Shown here: piece after piece, positions 36,801 to 49,479 of the stretch
How the letters are laid out: every line of letters starts with the position of its first letter
Position numbering within the stretch: position 1 is the stretch's first letter
DNA from: Gnetum montanum
Taxonomy: Eukaryota; Streptophyta; Gnetopsida; Gnetales; Gnetaceae
Reading direction: 5' to 3'
Length of the DNA stretch: 64,000 nt
Assembly (NCBI GenBank): GCA_015680685.1
Contig: MNCI01001065.1
Span: forward strand, 226,293 to 290,292
The notes under the pieces: model-generated
The model's database searches: none
What the model was told of the DNA's origin: nothing
What the model saw: only the letters and a program-made list of their open reading frames with translations
Translations under genes and position numbers: made by a program

Positions 36801-39000
36801 CCGAAGTCAAATTTTATTTTATTTTTTCTCATTGAATGAGATGTATGACACTCAATGAAATTCGTAGTGGAGTATGGCAAAGGAGATGTTACGTGGCCAT
36901 AGTGCATGAATGTCAAACATAGGTCTCATTGTCATTAGGGTAACAGAGGCTATAATTTGGCTACATGATTATGGCTCAAGAGGGGCAACAAAAGTGATGT
37001 GAAGCAAGCACTCTTGGCACAATGGAACAAGCTAATCAACTCTCATGAATCAAGGGTGTGTGGTAGCTCATTGTTGCAATGAGTTGCATCCTTGTGATGA
37101 CTCCAAGCTTCATCCTCAAGCACAACTCCAAGAGGACAAGAAAACAAGTCAAAGAATACATGTGATTACAATAGGCTACATATAGTTATAAGTAGATAGA
37201 GGCCATTATATGTTACAATTGGTGGAACATGAGCACTCTGTTTCATGCTTTGTAGATTTATACATAGTTTGTAGTACTTTGTTATGCCAAAAAGGGAGAG
37301 ATGAGAGGTAATGTAGGCTCACTTGTTGTAGGCCACAAGATTTGTTGACACCATTCATCTACCCTAACCTATAAACAAAGGCCAACAATACTAAAAGTAA
37401 ACATGTTAATATTAGATGTAATTAAGGCCATATGAAGGTTCTAGTGTTGTCTTGCAGGGTTTTGGTGATGTTTAATCAAGATAGGCTCTACCAAGGAACT
37501 TGGTTTCAGAGTTTTCTTCTCATCATCATAGGATTCAATCGAGGAATCCTATGTGATGTTTTAGGTTTCAAGATTAAGGACAATCAAGCCATTCTAGGTT
37601 GCTAAGGCTACATGGTTTAAAGTCTTTTAGGCTCTTGGTTTAGGGACTGAAGGTCAACTTGGTCAAACAACATTACAAGAAGGGTTTACTTGGGCTCAAA
37701 GGCTAGTTGAATTAATTCCTCATCTCCATAACTTAACGCTGCATGTCAACATAAGCACATCAAGTGGTATCTACATGATAAAATTGTTAAATAATGCAAA
37801 ATATTGTAATAATAGAGCAAAATAAGGCCAAATAAAAACAAAACATAGCAAAACAAGGCTAAACAAGGTAAGGTAGGGTCATTATAAGGCAAATCAAGCT
37901 AAAACAAGGTAAAAGCAAAGCAAAAACAAGGTAAAATGAAGTAAAAATAAGGTTAAAACAAAATTAAATATGGCAAACAAGGTTAAATAAGAAAAAAATA
38001 TTAATTAATTAAATTTAGTATATATATTTTTAGTAATTTTGTATTTAAGATAGGCAAAAATCCAATAAAACAAGCTATAAATTGTGAAAATTAGGAAAAA
38101 CAGGCTTTAAATTGTTAAATTCATGGGTTTTCATGGTCAAACTAGTTTTAGAAAAACCAAAAATTCTTATTTCCTAGCATGTAGAGGCCATGGTCAATTT
38201 CAAGTCTAGGTTCAATGTATCTAATCAATTTTCTCACCACTTTTCTCACACATAGCATATGGAAAGAAAAATAAATAATTCTCTTTGTATTATTTTTATT
38301 AATATGTTTTTTAGGAGAAAAATAAATAATTCTCTTTGTATTATTTTTATTAATATGTTTTTTAGGATTTGGGGAAGAAAATTAGTAATTTTTTGCCTCA
38401 CATGTTACGACACGCTATGTAGCGTGTGGAACTCGATTTTTTAGCATGTGAATTAAAATAGTAATTTCTTATGTGCCACATGATGACCCACATGCTATGT
38501 ATCATATGGAATTTGATTTCCATTATATGGAATCAAAAATAGAAATTTTTCATGTGTCTATACACTACCCCATATGCCATAGACCAAATGAAATTTGATT
38601 TCTAGCATGTAAAATCAAAAATAGTAATTTTTATGTGTTCATAAGCTAGCCCACACGCTACATAGCATGTGAGACTTGGATTTTTAGCGTGTGGACTAAA
38701 ATAGCAATTTCTGTGTCACACACTACCACGTGTGAGAGTTGGATGGACAAAAAACCGTCATTTTGTTTGGGTGCAACTGCCTAAGCTTGTGGAAACAGAG
38801 AAAGAAAGTTGGGAAAGACCGGAAAACTCACATCTGTTTTTCAGTCAATCTCTACTAAAGAAAAGAGATAACGCACAAGGTAGGAGGAGGTGAGGTGGGG
38901 AATCCGATGGTACCAATAGAGGGCATAATGGCAGCGCCTAGGATACTGCACAATGGGGGTAGCGTGCTACGTTCAGGCAGCAGTTAGGGTGTGAGCATGG
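33891..39000. other. Gene-poor stretch with several short repeat arrays
   Basis: No gene seen. Repeats include a duplicated CATCTTTGAAGGCTAGGTCTTG segment (about 34800 and 34950), and three units around TTGTAGCTTGTGGAGCATTTT (about 35915-36040). There is also a set of about four imperfect units of about 100 bp around AGCATGTG..AAAATAGTAATTT (about 38400-38730). At 37800-38000 a run of short A/G-rich AACAAGGTAAA-like units occurs. Confidence 0.45.
38266..38367. repeat. 51-bp perfect tandem duplication
   Basis: The unit 38266-38316 (starting GAAAAATAAATAATTC) is repeated without visible change at 38317-38367. Its length is a multiple of three, so a short open frame runs through both, but that frame has no protein features. 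Confidence 0.9.
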
Positions 39001-40199
39001 GATGCACCCTAAAAAGAGAATTTTATTAATTAAATGAGATTAAGTACATGATCAACATCTGAACATATTGATGGTTAAATAGGGATAAGAACAATGTCAA
39101 ATGCAGATGTTGAAGGAAAACATCTTGAAACATAAACCTTCACATAGTGTGGGAGTACATTCCAAAAAGCAACCTCATGCTAGGAATCACTAAGAACTGC
39201 AAGTTAATAAGACCAGGGGAACAATAGAGAGCTAAAATGCTCAAAATTATGATGAAACACTTCGATGTAGGTAATCGAGATGGGGAAGAGTGCACGAATT
39301 GGTGTATCTACTCCAAGGCTACAAACAATAAAACAACTTATTAGTATCCAACTTTAACTTAGAAGTGTGAGATATAATTTGGAAATGCACAAGGCGAAGA
39401 ATTTGAAATTTTTCCATAATAGTTAAATGGTTAGAGTTAGACGAATCAGTGTTCTGGAAAGTAGCAATGCATCTACGTTTCCATATATAGTAAAGAACGA
39501 GGGGCCTAATAACTTCCCAAAGAAACTGAAGGTCAGCAGATGGGGTGGCCAAAAAGCCGAACAAGATAACCTCATGGGAAAACTTGCACAAAGGGAAAAA
39601 TTTAGAAACCCACTCCCATGAAGACTGAGCGAAGGGGCAATGTCAAAAAACATGGACAAAATCATCAGGACCTCCACATAGAGGGCAATTAGGGTTTGGA
39701 ATCCCAAGGTACTCACGACGTTTGCCAATAGGTAGGCCTTGATGAAGGAGACACCAAAGAAATTGTTTAATTTTTGGAAGAGTTGGAAGGCTCCAAACTC
39801 GTGAGAAGAGGGAGAGCCAAAACTGTTTAGACTCTTCTTTATGCCATGATCTATTGTAGCGATTAACAATCATAGAGGAATCATGCAACAACTGAAAGGA
39901 CACATGTGGTTTATAGGGTAGAAGGTTCGATCCATTAATCCATTGAAGACCATGGAAGAGACTAGGAACCGAAGCATCCAAATGCAAGTACTGATGAATG
40001 AAGTGATAAAGTCTATCAAGGTAGTGGTGCATATCCCAAGTAATCCATTGATTGGTGAGATGAAGATATCTAAGGGAAACAACTCCCTTTTGAAACCAAA
40101 TGGTGGCTGTCCTGGCATTTGAGGTGGCTAGAGGAGCAGGCGAAAGGGGCAGCCACCAAGGGCAAATCTTAGAAAGGAGAGTAGGATTGATATGAACAT

Positions 40200-40560
40200 T
40201 ATTCCAATTCACATGAGAGTGTAAGACCTGCCAAGCCTTCCAAATACTTTTGAAAACATGTGTTCCAGGAATGATAATGTCATGAGGAGAAAGGATCCAA
40301 TTAACAGGGTGGATACCCTTCCAGATGGACTTATTCTTAGGGAACACTTGTCAAAGCCTTAATTTAAGAAGATTCCCAATAATATTTGGGGCATCCAAGT
40401 GCTGAACCAACCACTTAGCAACAAGGGTGAGACCTTGCATAAAGGAGTTCAAAAGGCCCAATCCACCTTTGTTCTTAGGAAGAGTTACTATATTTCAGGC
40501 AACATGATGAAAGCCTTTTTGGGAGTCTTTAGACGACCACATGAAGTCTCGAAATAATCG
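40200..40560 (-). other. Part of LINE ORF2 between RT and zinc-binding end
   Basis: Continues ORF2 in broken frames (for example NKGGLGLLNSFMQGLTLVAKW, typical of LINE ORF2 after the RT palm). There is a frame break near 40350. No separate gene is present. Confidence 0.6.
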
Positions 40561-43002
40561 TTCAAGCTTTTGATAAGAAGCATGGGAAGGGACCCAACAT
40601 GACGAATAATAAACGTGGGTAGAGGCACAAATAGATTTACAGATGAGATACTTACCGATGAGGGTGTGGAGTTTGGTTTTCCATTTTTCGATTTTCCTTT
40701 GAATTCAAGAAAGCACTTGGTCCCAGAGCTCTGAAGTTGGGCCTATAAAGCGAAAAAGGATTCCCAAGAGCTTAATGATTTCATGATCTTGAGTATGCTT
40801 CCAACTATAATTGGATAAATGGCTATAATTATTGGTGTAGCTATATACTGAAGATTTACGCCAGTTTATAATAGATCCCGAGAGGGAGCAATATTGCTCA
40901 ACTTGAGACAAGAGACGCTACACATTAACAGTATTGTTTTGAATAAGGAAAAAGGAGTCATCAGCGAAATGCATATTGAGGAGCTAATGTTGAGGAGAAG
41001 ATAGATGAACCCTAGATAAAACATTGTTTTGAATATCCAAGTTGATTTGATGACAGAGAAAATCAACAGTAATGATGAAGAGGTAAGGAGCAAGAGGGCA
41101 GCCTTGCCTAACAGACCTATGAATAGAAAAGGGAGAAGTGATGCCGAAGGAAGTCACGATTCGCATAGTAGCATTTGAGAATAAGCATTCTACCATATGA
41201 ATGAACTTATGGCCAAAACCCAATTTAGTCATGGTTTGGATAATGAAGTCCCACTTAATATTATCATAGGCTTTAACGTAGTCAACCTTCATCAGGAGGA
41301 TATCTTGACCCTCGTCCTCAGCCCACTTAAGACCTTCCCAAGCAGTGACTACGTTATTTAATATGTATCTTCTTGGGACAAAGCTAGTCTGTTGGGGGAA
41401 ATAATAAGAGCAAGGATTTTCTTTAATCGCAAAGCCAAACATTTAGCCCAAATTTTGTAAACCACATTAAGTAAGGTGATAGGCCGCCAATTGGAGATAC
41501 AAGTAGGATCTCCCAATTTAGGGAGGAGACGAATAATCCCTTGGTTTAAGATTGGTCCCAAAGAACTAGTAAGCGTAGCCTCTTTGATAACATGGAAGAG
41601 GTCAGAACTAACCAAATCCCAATGCTTTTGGAAAAATTCGACTGGAAAACCATCATAACCAGGGGCTTTCCCAGAGCTTAGGTTAAAGTAAGCCTGTCGA
41701 AGCTCAGTTGGAGTAATATCGGCTTCTAAAATTGTTAGCATAGAAGAATTAACTAGTCTAGGATAATTTAGAGTGGTGACCACGAAGGATGCGGGATCCA
41801 TAGGAGTAGTGGTGAATAAGGCCTCAAAGTATTCCTTAAGGTAAGAGAGAAGACTATTTTGGTCAGTGATAATGGATCCATTTATGGAGAGTTTATCTAA
41901 AGAGGGCGAAGGGGAGGACCAGTTAAGGTACTTAAAGAGTTCCTTACATTGCTCATCTTGAATGTTAAGCCAAGTGAGTCGGCTTTTAATCAAGACACCT
42001 TGTGCCTTATATACTTCCCAATGTTGAAAGGCTATACGAGCTTTGGCAAGCTCCCCTTGTAGGTGACTATTGAAGAGATCATCAGTTAGTTTGGTCGTAA
42101 GGTGCTCAATGGTAGAGCATATGTTGGAGTACTCTTGCCGAGAACGAGAGGCAACTTCCTTACCATAATGACGGGCAAGATTCCTAACTCCACTAGTAGT
42201 CCTAAGCCACCAATGGATCCAACCCTTTGGACCTAAGGGTCTAGGTTCAACGTTCCAAAGGCTAGAAAGAAGTTGTTGGGCGGAAGGAGAAGAGAAACAT
42301 TGACTATGTAGCCTAAAGAGATGATAATTCCGTTGTTGGTGGTCATTATGGATCTGCATAGATAAAGTAATGGGGAAATGATCAGATAAGGTTGCGTGTT
42401 GGTGGACTTTAGTTGTAGAAAGGGTCTGCCAAAAAGAAAGAGTGGAAAAATAATATCTATCTAATCGACTATAAATGCGAGCCTGCCCCTTACGAAGATT
42501 GTTCCAAGTGAATCTGTTTAGAGAGCCACTAGCAGTGGCTGCGATGCTGCCAAAAGATAGAAACGTTTCTTAAAATTTGACCAGGCTTGATATTCGTGAC
42601 GAGGAAGTTGAGAGAAAACACCCCCAAGCTTATCATGAGAGAATTCCATCATGTTAAAATCATCGCCAAAAATCCAAGGAATAGACAGGAGGCTATGAGT
42701 GAGTTCATGCCACAATCGGGCTCGTTCGGTAGAGTCATTGGGAGCATAAATAGAACAAACTACGAAGGGACCATGTAAGGAGTAGAAAACAACCCAGGCC
42801 ACTCTATGACCTAAATTGGGCCCATGCTGTAAGAGTTTGTCTTTCCAATAGGATGGAAAAAGAATGGCTGCTCCACCTTTGCCACACTCATGAGAAGTAG
42901 CGAGAACAGAAAAATGGATGAGAAACCAATGGGCTGAAAGAGATAATTGGTCGACTGAGATCTTGATTTCTAGAAGAAGGAGGAAATCCAAAGTTAGATT
43001 TA

Positions 43003-43007
43003 GACTA
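43003..43007. repeat. Target duplication GACTA, left
   Basis: GACTA lies directly before the 5' LTR and recurs at 60774-60778 directly after the 3' LTR. A perfect 5-bp duplication fits Ty3/gypsy integration. Confidence 0.95.
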
Positions 43008-44184
43008 TGAAACACCACAAAATTTCAAGCTTAGTACTTCTCCAACGCGAAGCAGGTCCCTGGGACCCACAGACGACCACAGCTACATCTGGTGTCACAC
43101 ATGGCAACTTCAAAGATCAAGATAATTTTCACCAAGTATGCAGTGTCAGCGTATACACCCAAGTATGCAGTCTCAGCATATACGCCCGACATTCCTAGCG
43201 TATATGCCCAACGTAGACATCCAGCGTATGCGCCCAACGTACACACCTCACATGTATGCCCAGCAGGTACAATCGATGCATACGCCCGACATGCAATCGT
43301 CGAAGACAGCATGGAAACAGCGCTGCAGAATAAGACTTGGTACAAGGCAACAACCATCAACGTATATGCCCCGGCGTATACGTCCAGCATCCACAAGCGT
43401 ATACGCCCCAACGTATACGCCCAGCCACCAACAGTGTATACGCTCAACGTATACGCCTAGAGTTTGCGCTCGCCTGATACAGCGTATATGCCCAACAAAG
43501 TAATATATTGTACACCTGTAAATTTTATGCTTTTGCACCCGGTCAACATGACACGTGTCTCCCAACCCAAGTCTAACGCCAAAACCTGTATAAAAGCCTG
43601 AATTTTTACGAGATTCAGGTCGGTTGGCAAAATCCCAGAGCAAACTAGAGAGCACAGACGCTGAGAACCAGAGTATAAAATTGTCTACACTGAAAAAAAC
43701 CCTGTACGCTGAGCATACAGCCTCTACGCTGTGCCTACAGTGCGAACCAGCCCACAGTCATCCCTGCATCAATCGGGGCTTTTCATCTGCCTTGTGTCCC
43801 AGTCACAACTACGTTAGACCGGTGCATTGTACTCTCATTCTGTAATGTCATTGTTACATTTTCTTCCTAAAATTGTTTACAGTTTGCATTAATTTTTGCA
43901 TGTGTTCTGTTTACGCTTGTTTACATCTATGCTCTATTCACACAAGTTACACTGTTTACGCTTTGATTTACGTCCGTTACGTCGTTTACGTATAACCCAG
44001 CGTATTACACTCCGGTGTACGTTTGGAAAAATCCTTGTCTGATCTGCGTGTGGACCACCCAAGGTACTCTGCCTTCATTCATTCCAGCTTGCCCTCATGC
44101 GAAGGTAGGGTCTTCTGTGCGTGTCATGTGATCCCCCAGTCTTTGTTTCCTTCCAGTCGGAGACCGACGATTTTGGACAGTACA
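43008..44184 (+). repeat. 5' LTR
   Basis: Starts TGAAACACC and ends GGACAGTACA (TG...CA). It contains about a dozen GCGTATACGC-like palindromic units (43145-43490), a CACGTG box at 43552-43557 and a TATA box (TGTATAAAAGC, TATAAAA at 43589-43595). It is 75 bp longer than the 3' LTR. Extra palindrome units near 43370-43460 and a segment of about 50 bp near 44050-44100 account for most of the difference. Confidence 0.95.
43552..43595 (+). promoter_or_regulatory. LTR promoter: CACGTG box and TATA box
   Basis: CACGTG (43552-43557) lies about 32 bases before TATAAAA (43589-43595). The 3' LTR keeps both (60190-60195 and 60227-60233). Transcription of the element would start roughly 30 bases after the TATA box, placing the palindrome cluster in U3, upstream. 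Confidence 0.65.
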
Positions 44185-44918
44185 GAAATTGACGCTAGAA
44201 GGAGGGCTCTACCTAAAACCTTACTTACAAGCTTCCTAGCGTTTACGCTATTGGGCGTTTACGCTGTCGACCATACGCCGATTCCCTTTGAAAACCTACC
44301 AACGTTTACACTGTCCAGTCAAACCTCACCTATTAACTATCTAGCATCTACGATGCCCTGTTTAAAACTCACCATCTACAAGTCTTCCAGCGTCTACGCT
44401 GTCAACCATCCACTAACTCTATCTGCAAAATCCCCAGCGTTTACGCTGCCACACATACGCTGCCCACTTTACGCTGCGAACTTTGCCTACGCCGTACACA
44501 AGACTGCTAAACTTTACGCTGCACATTTTATGCCGTAGACGTTGCCGTCCATTTACGCTACGTTCTCTACGCCATAGACCTTGTCTACGCTGTACACCGA
44601 CTTTGTCCTTGCTGTTCTGTTTACGCTGCATCCTTTACGCTGTCGATTTTCTCTACGCTATCATCCATATACGCTACTCTGTACGTTGTAACCTTGTTTA
44701 CGCTGCACGCTTACGCTGTATACGCTGCGCAGCGTATACGCTGTACTCTTTACGTCGTAGACTTGTCTACGCTGATCCTATACGCTCTACACCTATACGC
44801 TGTTGTCATACGCCGGTCATTGAAGCGTATACGCTGTACACTACCAACGTAGATTTACGCTACACTAAGCACACTGACTTCACATCTCTACATTGTGTCA
44901 CATCCTCAACTTATCATC
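44185..44918 (+). repeat. Leader packed with TTTACGCTG-like repeats
   Basis: Between the 5' LTR and the gag start the sequence is dominated by imperfect short units of the form T(T/C)TACGCTG, including the palindromic core GCGTATACGC near 44730-44745. The primer binding site should start at 44185 or just after. The sequence there (GAAATTGACGCTAGAAGG) has no clear TGG and I cannot assign a tRNA. Confidence 0.7.
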
Positions 44919-47200
44919 ATGAACACCGCAAACACCACCGCTGCAACCACTCAAGTCACCGACATCGTAGGCACCATGGTCGTCCAACAGCCCATGGTCC
45001 AACAGCATGCGGCACAACCCACAGCAGGGCCTCGTCGGTCCCTTAGGTTGCAAGGGAGGAACCTATCACCCCACGTCATAACCCAAGACCAATACAACTT
45101 CATATGCGTGAAGATACAAGCCGGTCTAGCCGTGGACCGAACCGAAATAGAAGTCAAGAGGAAGTACGAACTCTTCTACAGGGGAGGGCAAGAGTTCATT
45201 CCATCCCCGTACGATTTCATCCCTGTCCCAGAGTCTTACTCTGAGCTAATCACACGACTCCTCCTACAAAGGAGTCAATCTTGGGATCAACCTGCAGTAG
45301 ATCCGCAACCAGAAGAGGAGGATGATTTCGCTGCCCAATCTGAACATGAAGACTCGTATCACACCCTTAGTCCACAAACCCATGTTAACCCCATGTTTCA
45401 TCCGGGCACAGGAGAAATCATGCCCCTCCAACCCCTCAGGCTCACCCACGCACATATGCCTCCACCAGAAACATCCACATTTGCTCATGTTCCTCCTCCA
45501 AGCGACCCGCAAATTAGTACACTCCCTCTCGCTATCATCCCTGTTGCAGCAGCAGGACCATCTTCGCAAGCACCACCCCCTCACAATAACGTGGAAGCAA
45601 CCTTCTCACCCCGAGTGATTGGGATGCCACATGTGATACCGGCATCTACGTCCGCTCACTATATCCCCCACATCCAAATGCACGGGGCCCCTTCCATCGC
45701 TGTAACCCAACAGGGAGTTCCTCCACAAAACATGACTGGGCAATGGGCAGCAATGGGTGCTCAATCACATCAACCCCCTCGCTACAACATACCACCTCAC
45801 ACGATCCCACTAGCCAACATTCCCCAAGTATAGCCGCAACCACAGCAACAACAACCCCTCGTTTACAATGTGCCATCCCTAGTGCCACCCGCTATAAATA
45901 TTCGGCAAATACAACTGCCAACCGCACAGCTTTCAGCCTTTCAACCTACCATCCAATAGTCCAACCTGTACAATGTACCGCAACCCCAAGCTACCATGTC
46001 ACCTAGTGCCCAAGATTGGGCAGATGCTAAAAAATTAATGCAAGAACTAACTGACGAGGTCAAGCGCCTCAAAACAGCTGCCGACGGAGAGTTGAAGGTA
46101 GTGGACTTCTACCACGATGATCCCATCAGCCCTTCTGTCTCGCCCCTAACCTTGCCTAAAGGTATATCATTACCTACACTAACTAAATATAATAGGAAAA
46201 TAGACCCCAATGCTCACCTAATAACATTTAGATTAGAATGCGCATTGCTTTAGGCATGGCCACATGCCATTTTGCGAGTCTTCCCTATGTCCCTTGTAGG
46301 GAGAGCACTCGATTGGTACTGGGCCTTGCCAAGAAATTCCATATTTTCCCTGGAAGAGCTGTTACATCAATTTGTGACCCGGTTCAAGTATAACTTGAAA
46401 CCTGAAGCGACACTGGATAGCCTTATACAGGTTAAACAAGCTCCGCTAGAACCTGTACAAAAATTTATCCAGAGGTGGAGTGCCGCCCTCAATAAGTTGC
46501 ATGAGCCAATCTCACAGACATATCTGCTAACCATTCTAAAGAGGGCTGTTAATGATTTTTTTAAATCTAAGCTATATTACCTCAATGCGTGTAACCTTAA
46601 CCAAGCCTTTGTACAAATTAAAAATATAGAGGAGGCGGCTCAAAATAGTCATGATTCGGCGTATTTAGCCTTCAAAAATCAACATAGTAAAAAAGATAAA
46701 GAAAAGGCTAAAGAAACTATAGCGGCAATAGCGAAACGCAACAACCAAATGTAGCACAAAAAAACAGACCACCGGTGGCCCCTACTAACTATAATAAACC
46801 TACTCCTGCAACCGCGCCGGAATCATCATCATCATAGAACCCAACACAAAATCGTACGAGAAACTTTGAGAGGAAAGAACCCTCCCAATATACGTCGTTG
46901 CCTATGAAGCCATCCTAGCTATTCGACCAACTACTGAAGGCTGGGTTAATGAAACATAAACAGTTATCCCTCGCAGCCATCCAGAGACATGATCGGTTCT
47001 GTCAACTCGTTCAGAACCTGAGCTTAGCAATGCCGGATGAGCCTCCAGTGCCCAAAGGTTTTAGAATGGATCGCTTCTGCGACTATCATCAACGCAATGG
47101 GCACGACACGGATTACTGTTTCACCCTGAAGCAGGACATACAGCGAATGATCGACGAGGGCCAAATCACTTTTGATGAGGCCAACTCGGTCCAACCGTAG
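44919..47200 (+). pseudogene. gag (capsid and nucleocapsid)
   Basis: Structural polyprotein of the retroelement. A frame from the ATG at 44919 runs to about 46750 with TAG stops at 45831, near 45954 and at 46251, each one change from CAG. It starts with a basic RRSLRLQGRN stretch and a long Pro-rich region. The gag core follows at 46040-46700, including ISLPTLTKYN, GRALDWYWALPRNSI..LEELLHQFVTRF and a Lys-rich end. A frame break near 46740 leads to the frame holding 46949-47200. There a CDYHQRNGHDTDYC knuckle (47078-47119) is spaced as CxxHxxxxHxxxxC, a zinc-knuckle form seen in the Tat/Ogre group. Confidence 0.85.
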
Positions 47201-48210
47201 AACCAGGCTATGGGGATGTATAAAGACCCTCTGAATACCAAAGAGGCACTGTACGTTATTAACACAATTTTCCTAGATGATGAATTTGAAATACCTAACG
47301 TCAACACCGTCCACTCAAACTATGAACAACAAACGCCTAACAAGCCATTTGTAGTCCATATTCCTCCTGCTGCCTCAACATCCATGCCTCAACCATCGTA
47401 CGCCCCGCAAAAACCATATGTAGTGCGTGTACCTCTCATCGTCACTACCTCAAATCTACCAACCCCTCCTACTCGGCTTGCCCCTTTCGTAGTTCAAGTG
47501 CCGCCCGCAGTTGCAACAGTAGAGGTCCAACCTCCGCTTAAACCAACCCCATACGTTGTTAGGACATCCGAAAGCCCTAACGATTACCAATCCTCCACCC
47601 CCCAGATGCAGAGTAAACCCAGTCCTTACGTCATCAGGGTGCCCTGCCAACAGTCTGCTCAATCACATCTGACTGTCCAATCGCAACCCCACTCGACTTC
47701 GTACGTCGTACGGATCCCAAGGCAACCTGAGGCCCCAAAACCAACTCCACCTTCACGCCACATGCGAGAACGCTTAGCAGATAAGCTTACGCGGGAACGC
47801 TTGGAGAAGGAGTGTCAACGGTTAGCCTTAGGGCCACCTAAACCCAGTCCACTTAACGCAATACCCATGATGCCACCTAATAGTCAACCAAACACAGGAC
47901 ATGAAGGCGAACCATCTAGAAAATAGGATACGTTTAAATCAACAATTCCGGGCCAAAACGAGAAACAAACGATGCACGAAATAGAACTGTTGGGCCCAAT
48001 GGACCAGGTAACCACCGATAAAAACATGCCCAACAGTAGAGACTTAGCAACAACTCTAACACAAGTCACGCAGGCACTCAAAAGAATACGTCATTAAGCT
48101 TGTATGACTTAGTTTTAACATCGCAAACACATCGTGAAGCCTTGGTACGCATGTTAACGTCGATCTCGGTAAGTGAGGACTTGCCCCAAATGAACCGTCC
48201 ATTCATGCGG
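47201..48210 (+). pseudogene. gag-pro linker with six PYVVRVP-type repeats
   Basis: Directly downstream of the knuckle, in the same frame (47210-47926), a Pro-rich linker carries the heptad-like motif (K/A/T/S)P(Y/F)VVR(V/I)P six times, spaced 20-35 residues apart. A charged RERLADKLTRERLEKE helix follows. After the stop at 47926 the reading continues in broken frames (LYDLVLTSQTHREALVRML near 48100) into the protease. No enzyme motif is visible in the linker. Confidence 0.65.
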
Positions 48211-48212
48211 TA

Positions 48213-49067
48213 ATGTACTTGCCCGAAGGGACAACTTCCAAACCACTAAGTTTCCACAACGATAACATTAAGGTGGATAAGGAAATAGGGGAGATAACAA
48301 TGGCCCCTATGTTCATAACAATACGTGTAAACCAATTCAAAATACATAGGGTCCACGTGGATAATGGAGCTGCCACAAACGTAGTACCATATCCCATCAT
48401 TGAACAACTGGGGCTTACAGAACTCATCATACCAACTGCAACGACATGCCTAAAATCATTCAGCGGGTCGCATGTGATATTTAAGGGTAAAATCAACTTA
48501 GACTTCATAGCAGGGGATCAATTCCCCACATCCGCCGACTTTGTAGTAGTTGATGAAATGCCAGGATTCAACCTAATACTAGGAAGGCCTTGGTTAGCCC
48601 AACTGAAAGCAGTCTCATCCCCTATACGCCAAGAGATTCATCTACCTTATGAAGGTGGTGAAATCATCATTTATGGGGAGGCTGCTACTCCCATCATTTC
48701 ATCGTACATGGACACGGACCAAGGCTTGGAGGTCAAGCTTGAAGAGCCTAAACAGCAAAACGTAAGAGAACAAAAACCGGTAAGTGCTAATCCTTTAAAC
48801 ACAGAACAAAATTCACCCAAAACAAAAATAGAAACACCTATGCCTGGCATTGTACATACACCTTCTCACTCAGAAACAACTAACACAGAACTCACAACAA
48901 ATACCGAAACGCCTGAAAACACTGACACGGGAACCATTCCACCAGACGTCCCTTGGGCTGAGTTACCTTTCAACGTAATTAGCGAAGGGAACACCGAATA
49001 TAAAATCGTACTCACTGACACATCGCCTAATGTAAAAATAAGAAAAATCAAAAAATTACTAAAATAA
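48213..49067 (+). pseudogene. Retropepsin-like protease region
   Basis: Aspartic protease that would cut the polyprotein. The open frame of 284 codons includes the flap-side lead IRVNQFKIHR, the active-site stretch VHVDNGAATNVVP (D at residue 50), a VVVDEMPGFNLILGRPWL block that closes the fold, and KAVSSPIRQEIHLPYEGGE. The active-site triad reads D-N-G where D-S-G or D-T-G is usual, so it may be a lineage variant or damaged. A Thr/Glu-rich tail follows and ends in a lysine cluster. It is the last sense-strand domain before the antisense segment. Confidence 0.8.
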
Positions 49068-49079
49068 TAACAACACAAC

Positions 49080-49330
49080 TCCGTCCGAAATGACGCTAAA
49101 CTACAACCTGTCTGGAACGACGTTAAACTATCATGTCCGCAACGACATAAAACTAGCCACGATCAGAAATGGTCGGTCAACCGGGAATCCACCCATATTA
49201 TTCGAAATGTTCCTTGTTTACGACTAGGGCCCAAAATGGCCTTAAACTATGCATGTGGCCTGAAATGGCCTTAAACTAGTGCAAATTTGGCCCGAAATGG
49301 CCTTAAACTAGATCACACACTTATACTTTG
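49080..49330. repeat. TTAAACT array 1 (after protease)
   Basis: Imperfect units of about 25-30 bp with the core (CG)AAATG(G/A)C..TTAAACTA, for example GGCCCGAAATGGCCTTAAAC three times near 49215-49315. Related arrays occur at 54515-54790 and 58150-58620. Confidence 0.75.
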
Positions 49331-49479
49331 TTTTCCTCTCTTGTTTATCATTACACTCCGATTCATGATTACATCCGTGCATTACTCTCCAGAAAATAAA
49401 ACTAAAACAAAAAAAGCAACCAAAACATTTTACTTTGTCGTGTCATGTTTATAATTAAGCCCGAAATCAACAAAAAAAA

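Larger units (their letters stand above)
39319..43007 (-). pseudogene. LINE ORF2: endonuclease, reverse transcriptase, zinc-binding end
   Basis: Read from high to low coordinates. The apurinic-like endonuclease lies at 43007-42518, with LDFLLLLEIK and IFGDDFNMMEF, followed by a frameshift near 42550. RT lies at 42359-40900: GYDGFPVEFFQKHW, NWRPITLLNVVYKIWAK, KVDYVKAYDNIKWDFI, RQGCPLAPYLF and the catalytic HFADDS near 40960. In-frame TAG stops occur near 40994 and 40922, and a frameshift lies near 41400. The C-terminal zinc-binding region (CPLCGGPDDFVHVF) at about 39690-39645 is followed by TGA where TGG is expected. The frame then continues to 39319. Order and motifs fit plant L1-clade ORF2, about 1,300 codons in total. 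The first about 24 codons lie beyond the inserted gypsy element at 60779-60850. Confidence 0.85.

Noticed and set aside
43031-43655. Several open frames of 120-138 codons within the LTR on both strands, and again at 59695-60302
   Set aside because: They arise because the palindromic 10-mer units read open in many frames. The same sequence in the 3' LTR gives the same frames.
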